Source: MWBF01 sp040772005
GTDB lineage: Bacteria > Chloroflexota > Anaerolineae > CG2-30-64-16
Assembly (NCBI GenBank): GCA_040772005.1
Contig: JAXGYZ010000011.1
Location: 62,001-126,000, forward strand
DNA length: 64,000 nucleotides
Direction of reading: 5' to 3'
The notes beneath the pieces were generated by a model. The model made no database searches and was not told where the DNA came from. It saw only the letters and a list, made by a program, of their open reading frames with translations. This document shows, in pieces, positions 45,191 to 53,595 of this stretch; the first letter of the stretch is position 1; each line of letters begins with the position of its first letter. The translations under genes and the position numbers were made by a program.

Positions 45191-46165
45191 CTACAGCCCC
45201 ATCAGGAATTGGAACACGATGTCATTCACGCCGGGCAGGCCCTCGTGGCCGAAGTCCGGGTAGATGGCCATGCGCTTGGGCGAGGTGATTTTGTTGTAGG
45301 CCGCGAACTGGCTGGACGGCGGGCAAATCTGGTCCATCAGCCCAATCGGCCAGAGCACCTCCGAGCGGATGCGCGGGGCGAGGTGCTGGATATCCACGTA
45401 GCCGAGCTGCTCGAAGACGGCCGCTTCCTGCTCGTGGCGCGGGTCGAAGAGGCGGAAGAAGGTGCGCAACTCCTCATAGGCGTCCTTCGCCAGGTCCATC
45501 TGCCAGACGCGCAGGTAATCGCTGAGGAAGGGGAAGATGGGCGCGGCGCGCTTGATGCGCGGCTCCAGCGCCATGCACGCGACCGTGAGTGCGCCGCCCT
45601 GGCTGCCGCCGGTCGCGCCGACGCGCGTCGCATCCACGCCCGGCATGTCCATGACGATGCGCGCCAGTTCTGCGGTGTCGAGGAAAATCTGACGGAACAG
45701 CAGCTTGTCAGGCCGGCCGGCCAGCGCATCGGCCAGCCCGCGGATGATGTGGCCGCGGTGCGTGTTGCCGACCACGTCGCTGTTGTCCTCAGACAGGCCG
45801 CCCTGCCCGCGGCAGTCCAGCGCAGCCACGGTGTAGCCCGCGCCGACATAGCCGAGCTTATCGAACCAGTCGCCGGAGTGCCCGCTGTAGCCGTGGAACA
45901 TCACGACCGCCGGGGCAGCAGATGCGGTGTGCCTGGGCCGCAGGAGCTTGGCGTGCACGCGCGCGCCGCCGACGCCGGTGAAGTACAGGTGGAAGCATTC
46001 GGCGCCCGGCGCCTGGAACTCCGCAGGCACGAGTTCCACTTGCGGGTCGAGCGCGTGCATCTCCGCCAGCGCGGCGTCCCAGTAGGCGTCGAAATCTGCC
46101 GGTCGCGGATTGATGCCCTGGTAGGTCTGGAGCTTGTCGAGCGGGAAATCGAAGGTGAGTGGCAT
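45191..46165 (-). CDS. Acetyl xylan esterase / cephalosporin-C deacetylase family hydrolase
   Basis: 324 aa. Alpha/beta hydrolase removing acetyl groups from sugars. Oxyanion region FHGYSGHSGDW (about residues 90-100), DCRGQGG, nucleophile elbow GGSQGG (about 186-191), catalytic Asp in GLMDQICPP (about 274) and His in FGHEG (about 303). Full family length, no signal peptide, so it acts inside the cell on imported acetylated oligosaccharides. Same strand as the sugar enzymes upstream. Confidence 0.9.
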   Translation of the reverse strand: MPLTFDFPLDKLQTYQGINPRPADFDAYWDAALAEMHALDPQVELVPAEFQAPGAECFHLYFTGVGGARVHAKLLRPRHTASAAPAVVMFHGYSGHSGDWFDKLGYVGAGYTVAALDCRGQGGLSEDNSDVVGNTHRGHIIRGLADALAGRPDKLLFRQIFLDTAELARIVMDMPGVDATRVGATGGSQGGALTVACMALEPRIKRAAPIFPFLSDYLRVWQMDLAKDAYEELRTFFRLFDPRHEQEAAVFEQLGYVDIQHLAPRIRSEVLWPIGLMDQICPPSSQFAAYNKITSPKRMAIYPDFGHEGLPGVNDIVFQFLMGL

Positions 46166-46202
46166 GAGAACTCCTGTGATGGGTAAGGGATGTACAGAAA
46201 GC

Positions 46203-46796
46203 TTACGACTTGACGTTGCGTCGTCGCTGTACCATCGTCTCCACGGTCTCGCGCCAGCGACGCTTGGCGTCTGATGGTTGGCCTGAATTCAGACTATCGA
46301 GCAGCTCAAGCACGCTCTCGTGGCTGCCCTCAATCAGGTTGTTACCGACCGATCGGTTCGGCAGATTCTGCTTCAAGTCCCAGTGGAAGGCATGTATCAG
46401 TTGGTCGATGCAGACCATCCGCGCTTGCGGTGAACGTGCGCGCGGGTAGGCGTCAACGTATGCCTGGAACGCGGGCAAGGCGTTGCTTCCAATGAGGTCC
46501 CGATGACGCCATGACAGATGATAGTCCTGGCGCGGTGTCTGCCAGCCGCAATCGGGCGTCGGGCAGGTAACCGGGTCCGGCTCGGTGGCCGACCAGTTGC
46601 CCAGGCTGAACACCTGGTGGCAGCGCGGGCATTCGACTTCGTGATGACTGACCATGAGGATGGCCTGGCAGCGTAACCACAAGGAGAAACCGACATCCTC
46701 CACTAACCCTTCATCGACGGTGCCGCGGGCGTCATTTTGATAAAGCTGCCAGATTCTGGCCTGCGTAATCTTGGGCGCCCAGCGAATCTTCTCCAT
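46203..46796 (-). CDS. Zinc-ribbon protein of unknown function
   Basis: 197 aa. Central treble-clef-like zinc motif CPRCHQVF ... CPTPDCGW (about residues 56-84) with Trp/His-rich flanks (HLSWRHRDLIG). The N-terminal part (WAPKITQARIWQLYQNDA) could be a helix-turn-helix. The C-terminal part has NRSVGNNLIEGSHESVLELL. I do not recognise the family. It closes the gap between the esterase and the TIM-barrel gene with short spacers and is probably in the same transcript. Confidence 0.55.
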   Translation of the reverse strand: MEKIRWAPKITQARIWQLYQNDARGTVDEGLVEDVGFSLWLRCQAILMVSHHEVECPRCHQVFSLGNWSATEPDPVTCPTPDCGWQTPRQDYHLSWRHRDLIGSNALPAFQAYVDAYPRARSPQARMVCIDQLIHAFHWDLKQNLPNRSVGNNLIEGSHESVLELLDSLNSGQPSDAKRRWRETVETMVQRRRNVKS

Positions 46797-46805
46797 CGAG
46801 CTGGC

Positions 46806-47564
46806 TCAGGCATTACAAAGCTGGAACGCGCTGCGCAGCGCGGCCAGACCGTCGCCCTTCGGGATGAACTCCTGGCCGACGAACCCGGCGTAACCCGTCT
46901 CTGCAAGCGCGGCCATGATGGGCGGGTAGCACAGCTCCTGAGTGTCGTCCAGGTCGCGGCGGCCCGGGTTGCCCGCAGTATGGACATGGCCGATGTGCGG
47001 CGCAATCTGCCGGATGGTGCGGATGATGTCGCCTTCCATGATTTGCATGTGGTAGATGTCGTAGAGCAGCTTGACCGACGGGGAGTTGACCAGGGTCGTC
47101 ACGAGCACGCCCCATGCGCTGTGATCGCACTGGTAGTCGATGTGGTCCACTTTCGAGTTGAGCAGTTCGAGGACCAGCGTGACGCCCGCGGCCTCCGCGA
47201 GCGGCGCGAGCCGGCCCAAGCCCTCCGCCGTGACGAGCGCGCCGGCCTCGTCAGTCAGCCCCGCGCGGTTGCCGGAGAAGACGATGAGGTTGGGGACGCC
47301 GTAGCGTACGGCCAGGTCGAGCTTGCGTTTGAGCTCCTCCTCGATATCTGCATGATGCTCGCGGCGGTTCAGCCCGCGCTCGATTTGGCCCGCACCCTCC
47401 GTGACGATGGTCAGGCCTGCGCTGCGCGCGGCATCCCACAGTTCGTGCGGCAGCAGTTCGACGCCCTGGTAGCCGATCGCACGCGCCTCGCGCAGGAATC
47501 CTGCCGCGTCGCGCACCTCGCGGGCAAAGCTCCACCATGCGAATGATTGCTTGAATCCGCTCAC
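46806..47564 (-). CDS. Hydroxypyruvate isomerase-like TIM-barrel protein
   Basis: 252 aa. AP-endonuclease-2-type sugar isomerase/epimerase fold: GYQGVELLP near the start, metal-site Glu in TLVLELLNS (about 135), Asp/His in LLYDIYHMQ (about 170), HIGHVHTAGNPGR (about 193) and catalytic Glu in GFVGQEFIP (about 237). The HTAGNPGR segment is typical of hydroxypyruvate isomerase. Substrate uncertain. Confidence 0.82.
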   Translation of the reverse strand: MSGFKQSFAWWSFAREVRDAAGFLREARAIGYQGVELLPHELWDAARSAGLTIVTEGAGQIERGLNRREHHADIEEELKRKLDLAVRYGVPNLIVFSGNRAGLTDEAGALVTAEGLGRLAPLAEAAGVTLVLELLNSKVDHIDYQCDHSAWGVLVTTLVNSPSVKLLYDIYHMQIMEGDIIRTIRQIAPHIGHVHTAGNPGRRDLDDTQELCYPPIMAALAETGYAGFVGQEFIPKGDGLAALRSAFQLCNA

Positions 47565-47611
47565 GTCAACCTCCTGTGTTTGAGCCGCGAAGGCGCGGGG
47601 AATGCGGAATC

Positions 47612-47646
47612 AGTAACGAGTAACGAGTAATCAGTAACGAGTAACC
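47612..47646. repeat. Heptamer array, five units
   Basis: AGTAACG, AGTAACG, AGTAATC, AGTAACG, AGTAACC in tandem (7-bp period), in the 110-bp gap between the two TIM-barrel genes. Adjacent sequence 47650-47680 carries the ctttgcgt element also seen at 58172-58240. Confidence 0.75.
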
Positions 47647-47674
47647 TTGGCGTTCTTTGCGTCTTTGCGTGAGC

Positions 47675-48718
47675 TTACCCGCGCGTTTCGACCGCCTGCA
47701 CCAGCCCGCGCATGTAGCCGACGGCATATGCTTCTGCGGCGTAACGCCCGCCGACGACCTGCTGCAGGTGGTCGGAAATGATGGCTCCATTGAACCCCAC
47801 TTCTTGCAGCGCGGCCATGATTTCGAGCATATCCGCGTAGCCATCATCCAGGAAAGTCTCCACGAAGCCTTCGGGCATGGGGGCCGTCACGTTGCGGAAG
47901 TGGACCTTGAATAGTTTGCGCTGGCTGCCGAAGTAGCGGATGGCTTCGACCGCGCTCCTGCCCATCGCGGGGCCGCCCTCCAGCCAGCAGCCCAGGCAGA
48001 GACAGACGCCGACGTTCGGGCTGTCGGCAAGCTCCAGCGCGCGACGGTAGCCGTCGAAGTTGCCGAAGATGCAGCGCGGGATGCCGCCGAGCGGGTAGAC
48101 CGGCGGGTCATCCGGGTGGATGCCGATGTACACGCCCGTTTCCTCCGCGACCGGCACGACCTGCCGGATGAAGTACGCGTAGTTTTCCCACAGCTCGTCT
48201 GCGGTGTATTCGCGGCCGTGCGTCAGCGGCAGGTCCCACGACCGGTCGATCCACCGGCCCGTGCGGGCCTGCTCCAGCCGGAAGGCGCGGCCGTTTGCGC
48301 CGCCGCGCACCGGCTCCGGCTCGGTGCTCCAGATGCCATTGGCCATGTGCGCGTAGGTGGCGTAGTGGATGCCGGCCGCGCCCAACATGCGGATGTAGGC
48401 CAGGTACTCGGCGATCTTGGCGTCGCGATCCGGCAGGTTGAGCGTGACGGCTTCCATGTTGTGGACCGCGTGGTTGGCCAGCCGGTAGACCTTCAGCCCG
48501 CCGTCTGCGAAGCGGCGCACGACGGCACGGTAGTTCTCGACCGAGGCATCCGCGGCCGGGACCGCCGTCATGACCCATTCGATGCCCAACTGGCGTGCAA
48601 ACTGCATATCTTCCGCCGATGCGTTGGCGGGCAACTGGGTGCCGATCTGGATGCCGGGCCGGGAGCCGGTGTAGCCGGGGATGATGAGCGGGTAGGCGCG
48701 AGCGGCGGTGGTGAGCAT
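47675..48718 (-). CDS. Mannonate dehydratase (UxuA)-like TIM-barrel protein
   Basis: 347 aa. Family hallmark GIHPDDPPVYPLGGIPR (about residues 198-214) with metal-binding His; further metal residues likely in CLCLGCW (about 240), KVHFRNV (about 271) and FNGAIISDH (about 313). The N-terminal half is divergent from true UxuA. ATG 48718 has CAGGAG upstream. With the hydroxypyruvate isomerase-like and esterase genes it suggests uronate or hemicellulose sugar breakdown; the exact substrate is inferred only. Confidence 0.75.
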   Translation of the reverse strand: MLTTAARAYPLIIPGYTGSRPGIQIGTQLPANASAEDMQFARQLGIEWVMTAVPAADASVENYRAVVRRFADGGLKVYRLANHAVHNMEAVTLNLPDRDAKIAEYLAYIRMLGAAGIHYATYAHMANGIWSTEPEPVRGGANGRAFRLEQARTGRWIDRSWDLPLTHGREYTADELWENYAYFIRQVVPVAEETGVYIGIHPDDPPVYPLGGIPRCIFGNFDGYRRALELADSPNVGVCLCLGCWLEGGPAMGRSAVEAIRYFGSQRKLFKVHFRNVTAPMPEGFVETFLDDGYADMLEIMAALQEVGFNGAIISDHLQQVVGGRYAAEAYAVGYMRGLVQAVETRG

Positions 48719-48731
48719 GGCGGGCTCCTGA

Positions 48732-48834
48732 GTGACGAATAATGAGTAATTAGAAATTAGGAATTACGAATTAGGATTACAGTGGGCGCGGATGGCCGCA
48801 CTCATAATTCCTCATTCGTAATTCCTAATTCTCA
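48732..48834. repeat. Two facing heptamer arrays forming a long inverted repeat
   Basis: Left: seven 7-mers (48732-48780), five of the type NNAATTA. Right: ATTCCTC, ATTCGTA, ATTCCTA, ATTCTCA (48807-48834). Arms 48755-48775 and 48810-48830 are complementary at 20 of 21 bases. The last right unit contains the stop codon of the PA14-LysM gene. AT-rich against the surrounding GC-rich DNA. Confidence 0.8.
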
Positions 48835-49902
48835 GCGGCCGGACAGCAGTTGTTCGAGCGGGACGCCGTTGATCAGGAACGCAACCTGCTTGACGGTATC
48901 GAACTGGAGCGCGGTCTGGCGCAACTGGGCCTCGACGCGCGGGTTGTCGCACACGCCGCCGAGCAGCAGCGTGCCCGTCAGCTTGACGGTCCAGCTTGTG
49001 CCGTTGCGGGTGATTTCCTGGATCGCCAGGTTCGACTGGTACAGCGGGTTGTACAGGCCGGATTGGCCGTAGTCGCGTGTCTTGAGCGAGAACAACTGGT
49101 TCAGCGCCGCAGTCAGCGGCGCGGTGGTGGGCGTGATGTTGCGGCGCACTCCGACGACCTCATCCCCGCAGCCGACATTGCCCGTGCCCTCGCTGATGAG
49201 ATAGACGCGCACCTGGCTGTAGGTGGTCGTGGGCGGCTGCGTGCCCGGGGCCGGGATGACAAGCCGCTGGCCGACGCGGATGCGATCCGGGTTGGTGATC
49301 GATGGGTTCGCGGCCATGATCGTCGCGATTGTCACGCCGAAGCGTGCGGCGATGCGGGCCAGGGTGTCACCGGTGCGGACGATGTAGCTCTGGCTGCCCG
49401 TGGGCGTGGGCTGGGGGGTCGGCGCCGGTGGGGGACTGGCTGCCTGCTCCCACCAGAAGCGCGCGGCTGCCGCGCCGCCCGCATCGAAGTATTCCACCCG
49501 GAAGGCATGGCGACCGGCGGCGAGCGTCATAGTCGCCCGGTCGGTTGTGACCGAGCGGGGGCGCCACGCGTCGATGAGCAGCCGGTCATCCACGAAGACG
49601 CGCACACCGTCATCGGTGGCCGCATAGAAGGTGTACGTGCCCGCGGTCAGGTCCATGTAGCGGGTCCAGCGCGCCGAAAAAGCGTCGCCGGTCATGCTGG
49701 GGTCCGGCGTACCGGTGCCCCACTGGAAGTCGATCAGGCCGTCGATGCGGGTGAGAGCGGGCGCGCCGATCAGGTGCGGGTTGGCATAGAACTCGGCCTG
49801 CCAGCCTTCGGAGGCCTGTGCGGCGGCGGGGCGGGGTGCGGCTCCCGCAAGAGCGGTACACAGCACTGCGATCAACAGAAGTCGGGCGATCAAACGGTTC
49901 AT
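48832..49902 (-). CDS. Secreted PA14-LysM-GerMN protein
   Basis: 356 aa. Signal peptide ending PRPAAAQA (about 30). PA14-type beta-barrel (about 34-155: EFYANPHLIG, FSARWTRYMDL, DDGVRVFVDDRLLID, ARFWWEQ), Pro-rich linker, LysM peptidoglycan-binding domain (about 173-220: YIVRTGDTLARIAARFGV), then a GerMN/sporulation-germination-like domain to the end. ATG 49902 with GGAGGTG six nt upstream. Likely a cell-wall-associated protein; the ligand of PA14 is not predictable. Its stop codon lies in a heptamer array. Confidence 0.85.
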   Translation of the reverse strand: MNRLIARLLLIAVLCTALAGAAPRPAAAQASEGWQAEFYANPHLIGAPALTRIDGLIDFQWGTGTPDPSMTGDAFSARWTRYMDLTAGTYTFYAATDDGVRVFVDDRLLIDAWRPRSVTTDRATMTLAAGRHAFRVEYFDAGGAAAARFWWEQAASPPPAPTPQPTPTGSQSYIVRTGDTLARIAARFGVTIATIMAANPSITNPDRIRVGQRLVIPAPGTQPPTTTYSQVRVYLISEGTGNVGCGDEVVGVRRNITPTTAPLTAALNQLFSLKTRDYGQSGLYNPLYQSNLAIQEITRNGTSWTVKLTGTLLLGGVCDNPRVEAQLRQTALQFDTVKQVAFLINGVPLEQLLSGR

Positions 49903-50023
49903 ATTCACCTCCATACTCGATTCTTGCTCAATACACACATGGGACGCATTGTAAACGGAATCTGTTCCTGGGTAAAGTCAGCGAAGTTGCAGGTGGAGTC
50001 CAGAAGTGGCGCCCGGAGAGGTA

Positions 50024-50042
50024 GAGTCGAGGCTTTAGCCGG
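50024..50042. repeat. Half copy of inverted-repeat family A
   Basis: 19 bases identical to part of the left arm of the copy at 28742. The centre and right arm are missing, so this is a truncated copy. Confidence 0.6.
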
Positions 50043-50075
50043 CATGGCATGCAAATCAGAACGCCTAGCAGTAAT

Positions 50076-50104
50076 TGTAGGGGCGAGGTCACCTCGCCCC
50101 TACA
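50076..50104. repeat. Palindromic repeat, family B, 14-bp perfect arms
   Basis: TGTAGGGGCGAGGT (50076-50089), one base, ACCTCGCCCCTACA (50091-50104). Same element as the one that ends the desaturase gene at 1545-1567. It lies 23 bp past the nrdJ stop and could form the transcript end, though no T-tract follows. Confidence 0.75.
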
Positions 50105-50126
50105 CCAACGGTTTTGTCAGGCGTAC

Positions 50127-52637
50127 TCAGCACTCGCTGTAGCCGCAGGCGTAGCATTTGCGGCAGCCCTCGGTCGGGATGAACGTCGCCTGGCCGCAAT
50201 CGGGGCACAGGTCACCGATCGGGCGGTCAGCGATGGGCAGGGCAAGCTGCTCGACATAGGGCTCGGCATCATCTTCGACGGTCTGAGCCTCGGCCGGGAA
50301 ATGGCTGTTGAGATGCTCGCGGAGGACCTGCGCCACGGCATCCGGCAGCGAGCGCACCCGGTTGGCGCCGAAGCCGAGCGACCGGCCGCCGCCGATGCCG
50401 GCGAGCTGGTCGATGACTTCCTGCAGGCGCTGGTTCTCGTCCAGCGGCGAGGGCAGGCGCAGGATGAGCGAGATGAGCCGTCCGAGCGCCTCGGAGACCG
50501 CGGCCACATCGCTGCCGGCCTTGCCCACGTTCATGAAGACCTCGAACGGCCGGTTGCCGCCGTTGATGTTCACGGTCACGAAGGCGGTGCCCAGCGGGGT
50601 CTCCTTACGGTAGGTCATGCCGTGCAGGGTGGTGGGCCGCGGGCGGCGCTTCATCAGCGGGTACTTGGCTGCGACCTCGCTGCCTGTGGGCTGAGCCGAG
50701 GGCAGAGCTTCGCTCGCTTTCTCTGGCTCGCCTGTCCCCTTCGACTCGGCAGTCGCCTTCGTCTCCAGTACCACCTCCTGCCGGCTGCCGGTGACGTAGA
50801 CCGTCAGCCCCTTGCAGCCGAGGTGCCAGCCGAGCATGTAGGCCTGCGCCACATCCTCCACGGTGGCAGTGGACGGGAAGTTGATGGTCTTGCTGATGGA
50901 ATTGTCCACGAAAGCCTGGATGGCGGCCTGCATGCGGACGTGCTCTTCCGCGGTGATGTCCTGGGATACGACAAAGACATGCCGGAGGGCCTCAGGCACG
51001 TCGGTGATGTCCTGGCAACTGCCGACCGCGCTGACCTCTTCGCTGATGCGTTCGCGCGTGGCCTTGTCCAGCCCTGCGCGCTCCAGCGCGGCCTCGAACA
51101 GCGGGCTGGTGTAGGTCAGCTTGAGGTCGCGCGTGCCGTCCTTGACGGTCCGCGTATAGGCCAGGGCAAAGACCGGCTCGCAGCCGTAGCCCTCGCAGCC
51201 GGCGACAGTCCCGATGGTGCCGGTGGGAGCGACGGTGGTCTGCGCGGCGTTGCGGATGCCGTGTTGCTTGATGCCCTCGACCACGCAGTTCCAGTCCACT
51301 GCCGGGCGGCCCCAGTCACGTTGATAGGGCGTGATGGGCTGGGGCGGCTGCCAGCGCAGGTTCTCCGGATCGTAAATGCTGCCTTTGATCGCCAGGAACG
51401 GCCCGCGCTCCTGGGCCAGCTCGATGCTGGTCAACATGCAGTGATAGCGAACGAACTCCATGACCTGCGCGGCGAACTCCTGGCCTTCCTCCGAGCCGTA
51501 GCGCACGCCCAGCTCGTACATCAGGTCGCCCAGCCCCATGATGCCGAGGCCGATGCGCCGGGCGCGCAGCGCGGCCTCACGCAGCGCAGGGACCGCCGGC
51601 ACATATTTGTTCGCGTCGACCACGTTATCCAGGAAGCGGGTGGCGACGACGGTGCTCTCGCGCAGCTTTTCCCAATCCACCTGGCCGTCGTTGCTGATGT
51701 GTTGTGCTAGATTCACGGAACCTAGACAACAATTTTCGTAAGGACCTAAAAATTGCTCACCGCAGGGGTTTGTAGCTTCTAGCACATAGAGATGGGGCAC
51801 GGGGTTCGTGCGGTTGGCTGCATCCAGGAACAGCGCGCCCGGCTCGCCGTTGTGGTGCGCATAGGTGACGATCTTCTCGAACAGCTCGCGCGCCCGCACG
51901 GTGCGCCAGGTCTTGCCGTCGCGCGGATTGACGAGATCGAAATCGGCGTCGGCCTCGACGGCCTGCATGAATGCGTCGGTGATGCCGACGGAGATGTTGA
52001 AGTTGGTGATCTGCCCTTCCTGCGCCTTGCAGGTGATGAATTCTTCGATGTCCGGGTGGTCGACGCGCAGCACGGCCATGTTGGCCCCGCGGCGGGTGCC
52101 GCCCTGGGCGACCTCACCGAAGGCCGTGTCGTACACGCGCAGGAAGCCGACCGGCCCGGTGGCAACGCCCGCGCTGGATGCGACGGAGTCACCCTTGGGG
52201 CGCAGGCTGGAGAACGAGAAGCCGTTGCCGCCGCCGGTCTGCTGGATGAGCGCCGCGTCGCGCAGTGTCTGGAAGATGCCGGCAGACTCGCGGCCCATAT
52301 CGTCCGCAATCGGGATGACGAAGCAAGCAGCAAGCTGGCCCAAGGGCGTGCCTGCGCCGGTGAAGGTCGGGGAGTTAGGGAAGAAACGCAGGTCGGTCAA
52401 CAGCGCATAAAAGCTGTCTTCCGTGCTCTCGATATCGTACCCGTGGGCCGCATCGGGTTCCGCGACAGCCCTGGCGACCCGCCGGAACATCCCTTCGATG
52501 GTCTCCGCGGGTTGGCCGTCCAGTCCGCGGCGCAGATACCGCTTACGCAGTACCTGCCGGCTGTTTTCTGAGAGCTCCAAGTGGCTGGGCGGCGTCAGTG
52601 CCGGCACGAAAGGCCGAGCTGTATCCTGGGGTTTCAT
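50127..52637 (-). CDS. nrdJ: Adenosylcobalamin-dependent (class II) ribonucleotide reductase
   Basis: 836 aa. Makes deoxyribonucleotides using a B12-derived radical, so it works with or without oxygen. N-terminal start LSENSRQVLRKRYL, FFPNSPTFTG, QTGGGNGFSFSSLRPKGD, active-site NPCGEQ (about residue 287) and C-terminal TSCPD-type region, closing with a zinc-like CPDCGQATF ... CRKCYACGYSEC tail that re-reduces the active site. Codons 51702-51782 around NPCGEQ have 43 percent GC and rare leucine codons, unlike the rest. Follows nrdR by 114 bp, a gap in which nothing else was seen. Confidence 0.95.
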   Translation of the reverse strand: MKPQDTARPFVPALTPPSHLELSENSRQVLRKRYLRRGLDGQPAETIEGMFRRVARAVAEPDAAHGYDIESTEDSFYALLTDLRFFPNSPTFTGAGTPLGQLAACFVIPIADDMGRESAGIFQTLRDAALIQQTGGGNGFSFSSLRPKGDSVASSAGVATGPVGFLRVYDTAFGEVAQGGTRRGANMAVLRVDHPDIEEFITCKAQEGQITNFNISVGITDAFMQAVEADADFDLVNPRDGKTWRTVRARELFEKIVTYAHHNGEPGALFLDAANRTNPVPHLYVLEATNPCGEQFLGPYENCCLGSVNLAQHISNDGQVDWEKLRESTVVATRFLDNVVDANKYVPAVPALREAALRARRIGLGIMGLGDLMYELGVRYGSEEGQEFAAQVMEFVRYHCMLTSIELAQERGPFLAIKGSIYDPENLRWQPPQPITPYQRDWGRPAVDWNCVVEGIKQHGIRNAAQTTVAPTGTIGTVAGCEGYGCEPVFALAYTRTVKDGTRDLKLTYTSPLFEAALERAGLDKATRERISEEVSAVGSCQDITDVPEALRHVFVVSQDITAEEHVRMQAAIQAFVDNSISKTINFPSTATVEDVAQAYMLGWHLGCKGLTVYVTGSRQEVVLETKATAESKGTGEPEKASEALPSAQPTGSEVAAKYPLMKRRPRPTTLHGMTYRKETPLGTAFVTVNINGGNRPFEVFMNVGKAGSDVAAVSEALGRLISLILRLPSPLDENQRLQEVIDQLAGIGGGRSLGFGANRVRSLPDAVAQVLREHLNSHFPAEAQTVEDDAEPYVEQLALPIADRPIGDLCPDCGQATFIPTEGCRKCYACGYSEC

Positions 52638-52751
52638 CCCTCACTCCTCTCATCTCAAGGCTATCTTCAGCGCCACGAAACGCGGCGCAAAATCATCATT
52701 CGCAGAGTCACTGGCACAGATGACTGCACGTAACCGGTGGTCGGGAAGGAC

Positions 52752-53201
52752 TTACTTGGGCTCGGAGAGCAGCCGCTGAATCTCGCCTTGCAGCGTTTCC
52801 ACGTCTTCCATCGCCATATACACGATGGCAAAGCGGATATAGGCCAGCGAATCCAGTTCTTTGAGTTTCTCCAGGACCAACTGGCCGATGGTGTCGCTGC
52901 TCACTTCGGCACGCCCCAGGCTGAACAGATGCTCCTCGATCTGGCTGACGATGCGCTCAATCTCGGTCATGGCGATCGGCCGCTTGGCGCAGGCGATGCG
53001 CACGCCCTGGAGCAGCTTGTGCCGGTCGAAGGGCTCGCGCCGGCCATCGCGCTTCACGATCAGCAGCGCCTCCGAGATCTGCTCGTAGGTTGTGAAGCGT
53101 TTGCGGCAGGTCTGGCATTCGCGGCGGCGCCGGATGCTATCACCGGTTGCGCGGGTATCGACCACGCGGGAGTCCGCCTGACCACAGTATGGACACTGCA
53201 T
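52752..53201 (-). CDS. nrdR: Transcriptional repressor NrdR
   Basis: 149 aa. Zinc-ribbon plus ATP-cone repressor of ribonucleotide reductase genes. MQCPYCG start with CPYC/CQTC zinc pairs (about residues 3-34), RRRRECQTCRKRFTTYE, then the ATP-cone domain from VKRDGRREPFDRHKLLQGV. ATG 53201 with AAAGGTGAT upstream. It precedes nrdJ on the same strand, and a paired NrdR-box lies upstream. Confidence 0.96.
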   Translation of the reverse strand: MQCPYCGQADSRVVDTRATGDSIRRRRECQTCRKRFTTYEQISEALLIVKRDGRREPFDRHKLLQGVRIACAKRPIAMTEIERIVSQIEEHLFSLGRAEVSSDTIGQLVLEKLKELDSLAYIRFAIVYMAMEDVETLQGEIQRLLSEPK

Positions 53202-53376
53202 CGTATCACCTTTCCACTCTGCATCGCGTTGCACTGGCGAGCGCAGCCATATATGGGGATGGCGGAGGACGGTCTGGGGTTCGATCAGACGCCTCTCTGC
53301 ATACCCGGTGGGCTCTAGCAGTCAGCGGCCATGATCGAGTTGCTTCCTAGCGTGTGAAGGATGCTCGTGAGCCGCG

Positions 53377-53423
53377 CCACAACCAGTAGTATGTCAAGTC
53401 CAGTTCGATACAAGATATTGTAT
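53377..53423 (-). promoter_or_regulatory. Paired NrdR boxes upstream of nrdR-nrdJ
   Basis: Palindrome ATACAAGATATTGTAT (53408-53423) matches the NrdR-box consensus ACACWATATATWGTGT at 13 of 16 positions. A weaker match, CCACAACCAGTAGTAT, starts exactly 31 bp away (53377), three helical turns, the spacing seen for NrdR box pairs. The 394-bp region between nrdR and ftsZ otherwise holds only the ftsZ terminator. Confidence 0.7.
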
Positions 53424-53523
53424 TGACCAGTCGAGTATACCACACATGAGAGCGGGAGTATAAGCGGACCGGCCCTTTTTGGCATAATTTTAAGGTTGAG
53501 TTCTGAGGGATGGGCTGGAGGCA

Positions 53524-53578
53524 GAAAAACGACCGGCCCTGTGTGACGGGATGGTCACTCCCGCCGCACAGGGCCGGT
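53524..53578 (-). terminator. Rho-independent terminator after ftsZ
   Basis: 12-bp outer stem ACCGGCCCTGTG (53532-53543) with CACAGGGCCGGT (53567-53578) and an inner CGGGA/TCCCG stem; on the minus strand it is followed by GTCGTTTTTC. It lies 17 bp past the ftsZ stop and closes the division cluster. Confidence 0.85.
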
Positions 53579-53595
53579 TCGCAGTCAGCGGCGGT

